NCBI RefSeq assembly: GCF_028885415.1
Contig: NZ_CP118527.1
Span: 6,262,001-6,326,000 of the forward strand
Source of the DNA: Streptomyces coeruleorubidus
GTDB lineage: Bacteria; Actinomycetota; Actinomycetes; Streptomycetales; Streptomycetaceae
DNA length: 64,000 nucleotides
Direction: 5' to 3'
Below are positions 51,580 to 60,873 of this stretch, piece by piece. The stretch's first letter is position 1; every line of letters begins with the position of its first letter. A program made the position numbers and the translations under genes. The notes beneath the pieces are model-generated. The model was not told where the DNA came from. It ran no database searches and worked only from the letters and a program-made list of their open reading frames with translations.

Positions 51580-53913
51580 CTACTCGGTCCGCAGCCCGTC
51601 CGGCCGCATCAGCTTCAGCAGCGGCGGCAGGCTCAGCAGGGTCACCACGAGGACGACGCCGGCGCCGATGCCGGTCATCGACAGCACGCTCTCCCAGTCC
51701 ACGACCACCGGTTCGTCCGTCATCTTCAGCAGCACCGCGCCCAGTGTGAGCCCGACCGTCGTGGCCAGCGCCAGTCCGAGACCGATCGGGATCGCCGTCT
51801 GCCACAGCACGGACAGGGTCAGCGTGCGGCGCCGGGTGCCGAAGGCGATCAGCGACGACAACAGCTTGCGGCGCTCGCGCAGCTGCTCCAGCTGCGACAC
51901 CAGCAGACTCGCGCCGATCAGTGCCAGCACGCACGCGGCGCCGACGAACAGGCCGGTGCGGATGGAGTCGTAGGTGTCCGTGCGCTTGCTGGACACCCAC
52001 GCCGTCGGATCGGTGGGCAGGCCGAGACGGCGGGCCGTGTTCCGCGCGTACTCGGGCGCGTCCGCCATCCCCTGGTCGAGCGCGAGGTAGACGTGCCCGG
52101 AGACGCCCCGCGCGGCGCCCGAGGGCAGCGCGCCCGGCGTCAGCAGGAAACCGCTGCGCTTGTACCCGGTCGGGTCCTTGATCGACCGCGCCTGCTTCAC
52201 GTCGGCCGGTACGGTCCAGGGCGCCGGCCTGTGAACGAACTCGTCGCCGTCGATCGAGTCGAACCACAGCGTGCTGCCGGGCTTGGACATGCCGGGCGCC
52301 GCCTCGTCGTCGTCGCCACCCCGGACGACGAAGGAGTCACCGTCCTCGCAGGAGGGGAGGGAAGCCACCTGACGCAGGGACGCGCAGTCGGCGATGGTGA
52401 CCTGGGCGGAGTACTCGGCGAACTCGCGCCGGTCGCTGATGAAGCCCTCGTCGTAGGCGTAGACCTTCTCGACGCCCTTGGTCGCCTTGAAATCGGCCGC
52501 CGCCCGGGCGAGCGGGACCTCGTCCGGCAGGGTCGCCCCCATCTGAGCCCGGGTGAGGTCGTTGGCGGAGTGCCTGGTGTACTGGCCCGCCAGCCCGGAG
52601 AACAGCATCTGCAGGGCGATGGCGCCCGCCACGGCGACCGCGATGCCGTTGACCATGCGGGCGGCCGTGCCGCTGCTCAACTGAAGTCGGCGGACGGCCA
52701 GTTGCCAGGCGACCCCGCCGGAGTCGAGTCGGCTCACGACCGTCTCCACGACCCACGGCAGCAGCGCGGTCACCCCGACGAGGAGCAACAGAACGCCACC
52801 GGTGACCTGGTACTGGTTGAACTCCCCGCTGTGCCGGCCCTTGCCGATCATCGGGGAGAGCAGTCCGAGCCCGCCCAGCGGCAGCAGCAGCCGCCACCAC
52901 AGCCGACGCCGTGGGGGCTTCGCGGTGCGCACCACGCCGAGCGGCTCGATCACCACGCCCCGCAGCGCGAACAGGGTGACCAGCACGGCGGCCGCGGGGA
53001 CCGCGACCGCGACCAGCAGGGCGAGCAGCGGGGAGGGAGTCAGATAGCTCGGGAACACGCTCACGTCGAACAGGTCCACGGAGCCGGCCATGTCCCGGGC
53101 GATCAGGAAGAAGACCGTGCCGAGGACCAGGCCCGCCACGGCGCCGGCGAGGGCCTCGCCCGCGGCGATCCGCCGGGTCATCCGGGTGTCCGAGCCCACC
53201 AGCCGCAGGGCCGCGAGTCGCCGGTCCCGGCGCTCGCCGCCGAACCGCACGGCCGCGGCGATGAAGACACCGACGGGCATCAGCAGCACCAGGAACACGA
53301 CGAGGGTGAGCAGGACCAGGACGGGGTCCGTCTTCTCCGGGGTCGGATGGGGGTCGCCGAACCGGTCGATGCGGGCGACCAGGCCGTACCCCGCCTTGAC
53401 CACGAGGTCGTCGGCGCCGCGGTAGAAGGCGAGTTCCTGGGAACCGATCAGTCCCGGCTCGGCGATGGTGCCGACGATCCGGTCCGGCAGCCGCTCCCGC
53501 AGCAGCTTCCCCTCGCCGGACTCCAGCAGCCGCTTCAGCGCGGGGGAGACCACCATCTCGCCCGCCCCCGGGAACCTCGAGACCCCCGGCGGCAGGGGCG
53601 CCTCGGGGCCCTCGGGCTGCAACTCCCGCCCGCGCACGTTCTTGTCGTGGAAGGCAGTCCCGGCCTCGCCGACCATCAGCGTGTCGTCCGCTTTCCGCAT
53701 CGGCGGGTTGTTGTACGTGAGGTCGGTGCGCGCCTCCTCCCGGTCGTGCCGGGCGGCCAGCGCGTTCGGGACCGCGGTGGTGATCAGCAGCAGTGTCACG
53801 CCGAGCCCCACGCCGACGGCGGTGAGCAGCATGCGCGTCCACCCCTCGCGCCCGCCGGCGAAGGCGAACCTGGCTCCCATGCCCAGGTCGCGAGACCACT
53901 GGCGCGCTTTCAT
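51580..53913 (-). CDS. FtsX-like ABC transporter permease
   Basis: 777 residues. Two FtsX blocks: membrane segments at the N-terminus (MLLTAVGVGLGVTLLLITTA), about 210-360, the middle (GIAVAVAGAIALQMLF) and the C-terminal group, with large ectodomains between. It works with the ATPase encoded just upstream (its ATG overlaps the ATPase stop, ATGA 53910-53913). Systems of this class move antimicrobial peptides or lipoproteins, or act as mechanotransmitters; no substrate is known here. Confidence 0.88.
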   Translation of the reverse strand: MKARQWSRDLGMGARFAFAGGREGWTRMLLTAVGVGLGVTLLLITTAVPNALAARHDREEARTDLTYNNPPMRKADDTLMVGEAGTAFHDKNVRGRELQPEGPEAPLPPGVSRFPGAGEMVVSPALKRLLESGEGKLLRERLPDRIVGTIAEPGLIGSQELAFYRGADDLVVKAGYGLVARIDRFGDPHPTPEKTDPVLVLLTLVVFLVLLMPVGVFIAAAVRFGGERRDRRLAALRLVGSDTRMTRRIAAGEALAGAVAGLVLGTVFFLIARDMAGSVDLFDVSVFPSYLTPSPLLALLVAVAVPAAAVLVTLFALRGVVIEPLGVVRTAKPPRRRLWWRLLLPLGGLGLLSPMIGKGRHSGEFNQYQVTGGVLLLLVGVTALLPWVVETVVSRLDSGGVAWQLAVRRLQLSSGTAARMVNGIAVAVAGAIALQMLFSGLAGQYTRHSANDLTRAQMGATLPDEVPLARAAADFKATKGVEKVYAYDEGFISDRREFAEYSAQVTIADCASLRQVASLPSCEDGDSFVVRGGDDDEAAPGMSKPGSTLWFDSIDGDEFVHRPAPWTVPADVKQARSIKDPTGYKRSGFLLTPGALPSGAARGVSGHVYLALDQGMADAPEYARNTARRLGLPTDPTAWVSSKRTDTYDSIRTGLFVGAACVLALIGASLLVSQLEQLRERRKLLSSLIAFGTRRRTLTLSVLWQTAIPIGLGLALATTVGLTLGAVLLKMTDEPVVVDWESVLSMTGIGAGVVLVVTLLSLPPLLKLMRPDGLRTE

Positions 53914-54599
53914 ATGACGCGCTCCATGTCCCGGGACTTGCCGTCCCGTACGACGATCTCGCGGTCGGAGTACGCGGCGACCCGCGCCTCGTGCGTGACC
54001 AGCACGACTGCCGCGTTGGTGGACCGGGCGGCTTCCGTCAGCAGCCCCATCACGCGCTCGCCGTTGAGCGAGTCGAGCGCGCCGGTCGGCTCGTCGGCGA
54101 ACAGCACCCGCGGGTTGGTGACCAGCGCCCGCGCGACGGCGACCCGCTGTCCCTGACCACCGGACACCTCACCGGGCCGCTGCCTGCGCAGGTGATCGAC
54201 CTCAAGCCGTTCCATCCAGCTGAGGGCGGCACGCTCGGCCTCCTTGCGGGAGGTGCCGTTCAGCCGCAGCGGCAGTGCCACGTTCTCCACGCAGCTCAGC
54301 TCGGGCACCAGTTGACCGAACTGGAAGACGAAGCCGAACTCTGACCGGCGCAAGGCGCTGCGTTTGGCGTCGCTCATGGTCGCCAGGTCGCGCCCGTTGT
54401 ACGTGATCGACCCGGAGTCCGGCGTCACGATCCCGGCGAGGCAGTGCAGCAGCGTCGACTTCCCGGAACCGGAGGGGCCCATCACGGCGACGACTTCACC
54501 GGGGTGGATGGAGAACTCGGCGCCGTCGAGCGCGGGAGTCGGCCCGTAGGCCTTGCACAGGTTCTCGGCGGTGAGCAGGGAACCGGGAGGGAAGCTCAT
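53910..54599 (-). CDS. ABC transporter ATP-binding protein
   Basis: 229 residues. Walker A GPSGSGKST, signature VSGGQGQRVAVARAL, Walker B LFADEPTGALD and the following His in VLVTHEARVAA are complete. MacB/LolD-like class by sequence. Start overlaps the PadR stop (ATGA at 54596-54599). Confidence 0.95.
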   Translation of the reverse strand: MSFPPGSLLTAENLCKAYGPTPALDGAEFSIHPGEVVAVMGPSGSGKSTLLHCLAGIVTPDSGSITYNGRDLATMSDAKRSALRRSEFGFVFQFGQLVPELSCVENVALPLRLNGTSRKEAERAALSWMERLEVDHLRRQRPGEVSGGQGQRVAVARALVTNPRVLFADEPTGALDSLNGERVMGLLTEAARSTNAAVVLVTHEARVAAYSDREIVVRDGKSRDMERVI

Positions 54600-55120
54600 G
54601 CGGACACCGCCTCACGCAGCTTGTCGAGGCGCGCCGCGGTCAGCTCCAGCCAGCGCAGGTCCGCCTCCAAGTGGAACAGTGCGTGGTCGCAGATGAGCTG
54701 GTCGGCGAGGTCGCCCTTGCGCTTGCGGTCGGTCAGGATCCGCATGCTGCGCAGATGCTCCGAGCGCTGCGTGTCGAGGACGTCGCCCGCGTTCCGCTCC
54801 GTGAGCAGCGCGAGGACGACCTTGGTGTACAGGGTCGACTGGAGGTACGGCTCCGGCTTCTCCGGCGTGGTGAGCCAGCGTGCGACGTCGGTGATACCGG
54901 CCTCGGTGATCGCGTACCGCTTGCGCTCGGGCCCGCCGCCGGCCTCGATGCCGTCGACCTCGACGAGCCCGTGCTTCAGCAACCGGGACATCGTCGAGTA
55001 GACCTGGCCGTAGTGCAGGGGCCGGTCGTGACCGAACTTCTCGTCGAAGGCGCGCTTCAGGTCGTAACCGTGACGCGGGCCGGACTCCAGGAGTCCCAGG
55101 AGAGCGTGACCAATGGACAT
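54596..55120 (-). CDS. PadR-family transcriptional repressor
   Basis: 174 residues: the PadR winged helix (ALLGLLESGPRHGYDLKRAF, YGQVYSTMSRLLKHGLV, RKRYAITEAG) and a C-terminal helical dimerisation part (about 95-170). First gene of the operon with the ABC pair. A GTATAC-based palindromic operator lies 21-42 bp upstream of the start, so it probably controls its own operon. Confidence 0.92.
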   Translation of the reverse strand: MSIGHALLGLLESGPRHGYDLKRAFDEKFGHDRPLHYGQVYSTMSRLLKHGLVEVDGIEAGGGPERKRYAITEAGITDVARWLTTPEKPEPYLQSTLYTKVVLALLTERNAGDVLDTQRSEHLRSMRILTDRKRKGDLADQLICDHALFHLEADLRWLELTAARLDKLREAVSA

Positions 55121-55140
55121 GACCGGAACTGTACACCGGG

Positions 55141-55162
55141 TGTATACGCATGATGTATACGC
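55141..55162. promoter_or_regulatory. PadR-type operator
   Basis: TGTATACGCATGATGTATAC with GTATAC twice, thirteen bases apart. PadR proteins bind repeats of ATGT/ACAT half-sites near their own promoters; this position is right. Inference from sequence only. Confidence 0.6.
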
Positions 55163-55294
55163 GGTGTGTCCAGGTCATGGCCGGGTGTGTGGAAGCGCAG
55201 GTCGGGCGTGGTCGTCACGGTTCCGCAACAGCGGCTTTCCGTCGCGGGGCCGGGCAGCGGTCCCCACCCGGCCGACGCCTGAGGGTGAGGCCGC

Positions 55295-55555
55295 TCAGGA
55301 CGACGGGGGCCGGGGAGGGGAGTCACCGGGCGGCCGCCCACGCCGGGGCAACGGCCCGGTCTCCCGCGGCAGGCGCCCCGCCTCCGCCAGTGCCTTCCGC
55401 AACAGGAACTCGATCTGCGCGTTGGCCGACCGCAGTTCGTCCCCGGCCCACCGCGCCAGCGCCTCGTACACCGCCGGGTCCAGCCGCAGCAGCACCTGCT
55501 TGCGCTGCTGCTGCGGCCGGCGCCGCGAACCCGGACCTTCGGAGGGCACCGTCAC
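55295..55555 (-). CDS. Small basic protein coupled to the SPFH gene, possible ribbon-helix-helix
   Basis: 86 residues from GTG 55555, overlapping the SPFH stop. The middle VLLRLDPAVYEALARWAGDE followed by ANAQIEFLLRKALAEAG resembles an Arc/MetJ-like strand-helix-helix for DNA binding. The end is Pro/Arg-rich. Could be regulatory or structural. Confidence 0.6.
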   Translation of the reverse strand: MTVPSEGPGSRRRPQQQRKQVLLRLDPAVYEALARWAGDELRSANAQIEFLLRKALAEAGRLPRETGPLPRRGRPPGDSPPRPPSS

Positions 55556-56487
55556 TGGTACAGGGATCCGGTGTTGAGGACCGGCTGCGCGGCGCGGTCC
55601 CCGCACAGCACCACCATCAGGTTGGAGACCATCGCCGCCTTCCGCTCGGAGTCCAGCTCCACGATGTCCCGCTCGGTGATCCGGGCGATCGCGGCCTCGA
55701 CCATGCCCACCGCCCCGTCGACGATCTGCCGCCGGGCCGCGACGACCGCTCCGGCCTGCTGCCGCTGGAGCATCGCCGAGGCGATCTCGGGGGCGTACGC
55801 GAGGTGCGTGAAGCGCGACTCGATGATCTGCACCCCGGCCGCCTCCACGCGCGCGTGCAGTTCGACCGCGAGCTTCTCGGTGATCTCCTCGGCGTTGCCG
55901 CGCAGCGAGAGGCCGTCCTCCTCGTGGGCGTCGTAGGGGTACTCGATGGCGATGTGCCGCACGGCCGCCTCGGTCTGCGTGGAGACGAACTCGACGTAGT
56001 CGTCCACCTCGAAGATGGCCTGCGCGGTGTCCTCGACCCGCCACACCACGACCGCGGCGAGCTCGATCGGGTTGCCGTAGGCGTCGTTGACCTTCAGGAC
56101 GGCGGTCTCGTGGTTGCGCACGCGCGTCGAGATCTTGGTGCGCGAGGTGAGGGGGTTCACCCAGCGCAGGCCGTCCTGCCGGATCGTCCCGCGGTAGCGG
56201 CCGAAGAGCTGGACGACCCGGGCCTCGCCGGGCGCCACCATGTTCAGCCCGCACATGGCCAGGAACGCCGCGAGCCCGACCAGGATGCCGCCGGTGATCA
56301 GGGCGGCCTTCGCCCCGCCCCCGTCGACCGAGGTGGCGGCCGCGATCAGCCCGGCGCCGGCCAGCAGGCCGAGCAGGCCGAGCAGCAGGGCGAGTCCGCC
56401 GCCGATGCTGTGCGCGGCGACCTCCCGCACGCGGGGCGCCGGCATCTCGGGCACGTCGGCGGTGACCTGCGGTTGGTGTGTGGACAT
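55552..56487 (-). CDS. SPFH/Band 7 membrane protein
   Basis: 311 residues from ATG 56487, GGGGGA six bases upstream. Two N-terminal hydrophobic segments are followed by an SPFH domain (APGEARVVQLFGRYRGTIRQ, then ISTRVRNHETAVLKVND) and a coiled-coil (about 215-300). Stomatin/flotillin-like proteins organise membrane domains. A perfect palindrome lies upstream. Confidence 0.88.
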   Translation of the reverse strand: MSTHQPQVTADVPEMPAPRVREVAAHSIGGGLALLLGLLGLLAGAGLIAAATSVDGGGAKAALITGGILVGLAAFLAMCGLNMVAPGEARVVQLFGRYRGTIRQDGLRWVNPLTSRTKISTRVRNHETAVLKVNDAYGNPIELAAVVVWRVEDTAQAIFEVDDYVEFVSTQTEAAVRHIAIEYPYDAHEEDGLSLRGNAEEITEKLAVELHARVEAAGVQIIESRFTHLAYAPEIASAMLQRQQAGAVVAARRQIVDGAVGMVEAAIARITERDIVELDSERKAAMVSNLMVVLCGDRAAQPVLNTGSLYQ

Positions 56488-56541
56488 GGGTGATCCCCCG
56501 TTCCTCCCGGGAAGCCACACCTGCATAGCTTCCATCTATCT

Positions 56542-56555
56542 AAGTGATATCACTT
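56542..56555. promoter_or_regulatory. 14-bp perfect palindrome in the SPFH/PBP intergenic region
   Basis: AAGTGATATCACTT. Perfect inverted repeat about 55 bp upstream of the SPFH start. Shape suggests a dimeric repressor, possibly of the GntR/YtrA type. AT-rich in a GC-rich region. Confidence 0.5.
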
Positions 56556-56721
56556 TTCCGCGCCATGGCAACCCTACGCGTGTCTCGAACGTCGGTTCCG
56601 TTGGGATGGGTGCTGATTGTCACGCCCGCAAAGGGCTGGATCGGCAGCCCTATCTCATATCTCCCGGTGTTAGCTTTCTGAGCTGACCTGAGCGGCGAAC
56701 CCGTGTGACATGTGAGCACAC

Positions 56722-59043
56722 ATGAACGAAGCGGAGCGGATCGGACCCATGGGACGAGCGGAAGAGAGACGCGCCCGACAGCGCGGTGGGCGCCGGGCGG
56801 CACCCAAGCGCCGCCGTTCGTCGGGCGCGGCCGGGAAGAGCGGCATACGCAGGCTCTTCACCTGGAAGAAGCTCCTCGGCACCTTCTTCGGCCTGTGCCT
56901 GCTCGGCATGGGCGCCTTCATCGTGCTGTACATGGTGATCGACATCCCCGAGGGGAACGCCGACGCCAAGCGGCAGAGCAACATCTACAAGTACGGCGAC
57001 GGCACGATCATGGCCCGCGACGGCAAGGTCAACCGCGAGGTCGTCGATCTGTCCAGGGTTCCCAAGGACGTGCGGCTCACCTTCGTAGCAGCCGAGAACA
57101 AGACCTTCTACAAGGACGCCGGCGTCGACCTCAAGGGCACCGCCCGCGGCCTGCTCAACACGCTCTCGGGCAGGGGCGCGCAGGGCGGTTCGACGATCAC
57201 CCAGCAGTACGTCAAGAACTACTACCTGACGCAGGAACAGACCGTCTCGCGCAAGCTGAAGGAACTGGTCATCTCGCTGAAGCTGGACCGGGAGAAGTCC
57301 AAGGACTACATCCTCGCCGGCTACATCAACACCAGTTACTACGGCCGCAACGCCTACGGCATCCAGGCCGCCGCCCAGGCCTACTACCACACCGACGCCG
57401 AGAAGCTCACGGTCGCGCAGGGGGCCTACCTCGCCGCGCTGCTCCAGGCCCCGAGCGAGTACGACTGGGCGGTCGCCTCCCCGACGGGCAAGAAGTTGGT
57501 GAAGGCCCGCTGGAACTACGTCCTGGACAACATGGTCGAGGAGGACTGGCTGAGCCGGTCCGAGCGTGACGCCATGAAGTTCCCGGTGCCGAAGGAGCCC
57601 AGGCCCGCCCCCGGCATGGAGGGCCAGAAGGGCTACCTGGTCAACGCGGCCAACGCGGCACTGGAGAAGCAGCTCGTCGCCGAGGGCACCGCGGGCAGCA
57701 CCAAGGAAGCCGAGGCGATGGTCAACGCCGGCGGTTGGACCGTCACGCTCAACATCGACAAGAAGAAGCAGGCTGCGCTGGAGAAGTCCGTCAAGCAGCA
57801 GCTGACCAGCAAGCTCGATCCGGACAAGCGCAAGGTCGACGGGGACGTCCAGGCCGGTGCCGCGTCCGTGAACCCCAAGACGGGCGCCGTGGTCGCGATG
57901 TACGGCGGCGTGGACTACTTCAAGCACTACACCAACAACGCCACCCGCTCCGACTACCAGCCCGCCTCCACCTTCAAGCCGGTCATCCTGGCCGCGGCCC
58001 TGGAGGAGCAAGCGGAGACGCAGGACGGCAAGCCGATCACCGCCAACACGGTCTACGACGGCACGAGCAAGCGTCAGGTCGTGGACAACGGCAGCAAGGT
58101 CGGCTTCGCCCCCGAGAACGAGGACGACGAGAACTACGGGAAGATCACCGTCCAGACGGCGATGAACAAGTCCGTCAACTCCGTCTTCGCGCAGATGGGC
58201 GTCGACGTCGGCATGACCAACGTGGTGGACGTCGCCGGCAAGCTCGGCATGGACACCAAGAACATGGAGGCCGTGCCCGCCCAGACCCTGGGCAGCATGG
58301 GCGCCAGCCCCCTGGAGATGGCGGGTGTCTACGCGACCCTCGCCAACCACGGCAAGAAGGTCACCCCGGCCCTCGTGAAGTCGGCGGAGCACCTGAACAA
58401 GACGGTCACCATGCCCGACCCGGTCGGCGACCAGGCCATCAGCCGCGAGGCCGCCGACTCGGTGACCTCGGTGCTGACCGGCGTGGTCGACGACGGTACG
58501 GCGCAGGAGTCCGTGCGCAACAACCCCAAGCGCGACGGCCAGCAGGTCGCGGGCAAGACGGGTACGTCCGACAACAACAAGTCGGCCTGGTTCACCGGCT
58601 ACACGCCGAACCTGGTCACCTCCGTCGGCCTGTTCGGCGAGGACGCCAAGACCCACGCCCAGGTCCCGATGTACAAGGCGGGCGGCGAGCCCCGGGTCAA
58701 CGGTGGTGGCTTCCCGGCACAGATCTGGGCGGCGTACACCTTCGGCGTGATGGGCGACGTCACCAAGTTCGACCTGGACACCACGCAGGGCGCGGCGGTC
58801 AAGCCGACCTGGTCGCCGACCCCCACGCGGGAGCCGACCAAGGAGCCGACGCAGGAGCCGACGACCGAGGAGCCGTCGTCGTCACCGCCGCCGACGACGG
58901 AGCAGCCGAGCAGCTCACCGCCGCCGACTCCGTCGACGACACCGCCCACCTTCACTCCGCCGACGGCCCCGGAGACGACACCGCCGGACGACGGCGGCGG
59001 CGGCGACCCGTTCGACCCGGTCAAGCCGGGCGACGAGGGGTAG
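56722..59043 (+). CDS. Bifunctional class A penicillin-binding protein
   Basis: 773 residues from ATG 56722 (ATG 56749 is possible). After a basic N-terminus and a membrane segment (about 50-75), the GT51 domain has E125 in AAENKTFY and GGSTITQQYVKN. The transpeptidase has S416TFK419, S484-V-N486 and K612-T-G614. A Pro/Thr/Glu-rich tail with low complexity covers about 690-773. It polymerises and cross-links peptidoglycan. Confidence 0.95.
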   Translation: MNEAERIGPMGRAEERRARQRGGRRAAPKRRRSSGAAGKSGIRRLFTWKKLLGTFFGLCLLGMGAFIVLYMVIDIPEGNADAKRQSNIYKYGDGTIMARDGKVNREVVDLSRVPKDVRLTFVAAENKTFYKDAGVDLKGTARGLLNTLSGRGAQGGSTITQQYVKNYYLTQEQTVSRKLKELVISLKLDREKSKDYILAGYINTSYYGRNAYGIQAAAQAYYHTDAEKLTVAQGAYLAALLQAPSEYDWAVASPTGKKLVKARWNYVLDNMVEEDWLSRSERDAMKFPVPKEPRPAPGMEGQKGYLVNAANAALEKQLVAEGTAGSTKEAEAMVNAGGWTVTLNIDKKKQAALEKSVKQQLTSKLDPDKRKVDGDVQAGAASVNPKTGAVVAMYGGVDYFKHYTNNATRSDYQPASTFKPVILAAALEEQAETQDGKPITANTVYDGTSKRQVVDNGSKVGFAPENEDDENYGKITVQTAMNKSVNSVFAQMGVDVGMTNVVDVAGKLGMDTKNMEAVPAQTLGSMGASPLEMAGVYATLANHGKKVTPALVKSAEHLNKTVTMPDPVGDQAISREAADSVTSVLTGVVDDGTAQESVRNNPKRDGQQVAGKTGTSDNNKSAWFTGYTPNLVTSVGLFGEDAKTHAQVPMYKAGGEPRVNGGGFPAQIWAAYTFGVMGDVTKFDLDTTQGAAVKPTWSPTPTREPTKEPTQEPTTEEPSSSPPPTTEQPSSSPPPTPSTTPPTFTPPTAPETTPPDDGGGGDPFDPVKPGDEG

Positions 59044-59232
59044 GGAAGGCGAGAGGGCGGCCGGTGCACACCGGGCGCCCTCCTCATGCCGGGCGGAGCA
59101 GGAAGTTCACCCGATGTTCACCCGAATGTCACTATGACGGGCCCGGTCAACGGCACCGGCTTATGGTTGAGCGCATGCTTCAGTCCCGTTCCCGGTGTGC
59201 CGGCCGGCACGCACATGGAAGGTGCACGAGCG

Positions 59233-59475
59233 ATGGACAATTCTCTTCGAGAACTCGGCGAACGCGACATCGGCACGCGCGACTTCAACCCGAAGATCCC
59301 CCTGACCCGTCTCGATCGTGCTGCCGGGATTTCGGAAGCCGAGCTGGAGACGGAAACGTCCGATGAGCGCTGCGCTTCGCTGTACGACGCCATACGGGAC
59401 ATGAGTGCGTATGGATCGAGAAGAGAAGTAGAAAAGCACAGGGACGACGGTGACGGCCTCTTGCGCAGTCCGTAA
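59233..59475 (+). CDS. Small hypothetical protein
   Basis: 80 residues from ATG 59233 with AAGGTG upstream. Contains DFNPKIPLTRLDRA and a helical SDERCASLYDAIRDMSAY region; no family. AT-richer than neighbours. The next gene follows after 73 bp and the two may be an accessory pair. Confidence 0.5.
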   Translation: MDNSLRELGERDIGTRDFNPKIPLTRLDRAAGISEAELETETSDERCASLYDAIRDMSAYGSRREVEKHRDDGDGLLRSP

Positions 59476-59548
59476 GGAGGTTGGTGCTACAAAGACGGAG
59501 CCGCACAGGGCGGCTCGGTGAAAGCGGCCGCCAGTGGGTGGGGCTTTG

Positions 59549-60112
59549 ATGGGCACGGAAAAGCGGACAGACTTCGACTCGTACCCGGAGGAACCCAGTG
59601 GGCGCACCCTGGGCGACAAGTACTTTAAGGAGTTCACGAGTCTCGTGCACGTGAGTCTGAGGAGTTGGTGGTGGGGGGAGCCGCTGGGGGCGATCCTCGG
59701 CGGGGCGGGGGGAGCCTGGCTCGGTCATGACGACGACTTGCCGCTGCATGAGGTGCTGGGCGTCGCCGTCTCCATGGTGGGTGTCATCATCGGGGCCGTG
59801 TTCGCCATCCTGGCGATGATCACCCGTGCCTGCGACAACACTTTTCTGCGGAAAGCGAGAAAAGCACGCATTCTGCCCATCACTAATTACCTGTGGCCGT
59901 TCTTCACCATTATCGCCATGGGGGTGTTGTCCACTATTTTCCTCCTGATCGTGGCCGGAATTTCCGAGGATGCCCCGACGATTTTGCGCATGATGGCCGG
60001 GGCGGCAGCGGGATTCTGCATCCTGTGGACGCTGGCGAGCCTCCTTCCCGCTCTGGGAGCCCTCGTCGTCTTCACCCGTCTCATCGAGAAGACCTCTGGT
60101 ATCAGTGAATGA
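59549..60112 (+). CDS. Membrane protein of unknown function
   Basis: 187 residues. Four membrane segments: GEPLGAILGGAGGAWLG, VAVSMVGVIIGAVFAILAMI, FFTIIAMGVLSTIFLLIVAG and GFCILWTLASLLPALGALVV. Start ATG 59549 with GGTGGGG upstream; GTG 59534 is alternative. Lower-GC than its neighbours. No family. Confidence 0.65.
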   Translation: MGTEKRTDFDSYPEEPSGRTLGDKYFKEFTSLVHVSLRSWWWGEPLGAILGGAGGAWLGHDDDLPLHEVLGVAVSMVGVIIGAVFAILAMITRACDNTFLRKARKARILPITNYLWPFFTIIAMGVLSTIFLLIVAGISEDAPTILRMMAGAAAGFCILWTLASLLPALGALVVFTRLIEKTSGISE

Positions 60113-60130
60113 ATGCAGTCGAAATGACGC

Positions 60131-60163
60131 CGGTGCGGGGGCGCGAATCGCGTCCCCGCACCG
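60131..60163. terminator. Convergent-gene terminator
   Basis: CGGTGCGGGGGCGCG pairs with CGCGTCCCCGCACCG (one wobble) around AAT. 15-bp stem between convergent genes ending at 60112 and 60181. Confidence 0.75.
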
Positions 60164-60180
60164 ATTGAGTGTGTCCCACG

Positions 60181-60714
60181 TCATTCGTCGACGTTGAGCT
60201 CCAGGTGGACGTGCCGACCGTCCAGGGTGATGTAGCCGTCACCATAGGCGGAGCGGTAATGGCCGGTGCCGCCGATGATGGCGGTCTTGGCCGTCACACG
60301 CTTGCAGGGGTGGTACGTGATCATGTCGCTGAGTGTCAGCGTCCCCTTCTTCAGGCGCAGAACGCGTGTGCACTGGGCCGTCAGCCGCTTTTGGTCGGTC
60401 AGGGGATCGGTGTCGACGTGGACCGCGCTGCACTCCGACTCACCGTCACCGGCGTACCGCAGCTGCTTCTTGTTCGACTTCTTGACCTTCTTGCCCGTCT
60501 TCTTCTCCGGGGTGTACAGCGCCAGGTGGGTCGTCCAGCTGTCACCCTCCACGAAGCGCGAGGGTGATGTGTCGAGCTTGCTGATGCCGGTCAGCTCGAG
60601 CCTCTCGATGTCGTTGTCCTTGTCCTTCCCCTCGGCGTGCGCCAGCGTCGGAAGAAGGGCCAGCGTCGTGGTGAGGGCGGTGACGGCAACACCACGGACA
60701 GCCGATCTGATCAC
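60181..60714 (-). CDS. Secreted allene-oxide-cyclase-barrel-like protein, copy 1
   Basis: 177 residues. Signal peptide ending near AHAEG, then a beta-barrel pattern with ECSAVHVDTDPL, LTAQCTRVLRLKKGTLTLSD and IIGGTGHYRSAYGDGYITL. The GTGxY...G-G motif and strand order resemble allene oxide cyclase/dirigent-like barrels. Two Cys residues pair well with those of copy 2. Function unknown. Confidence 0.6.
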   Translation of the reverse strand: MIRSAVRGVAVTALTTTLALLPTLAHAEGKDKDNDIERLELTGISKLDTSPSRFVEGDSWTTHLALYTPEKKTGKKVKKSNKKQLRYAGDGESECSAVHVDTDPLTDQKRLTAQCTRVLRLKKGTLTLSDMITYHPCKRVTAKTAIIGGTGHYRSAYGDGYITLDGRHVHLELNVDE

Positions 60715-60873
60715 GGAACCTCCAGGCCGAACAGGGTGCCCCAGGCCTTCCGGAGCATGGGCGAGTCATTCCACGAAGTTCGTTCCTGCCGGGCGAAGCG
60801 CCCCGCGTGGCCGGAGCACACGGACCCGTCGTGCGGCAAGACGTCCGGCATGTCGCCGGGGGAGGGCCACCGG

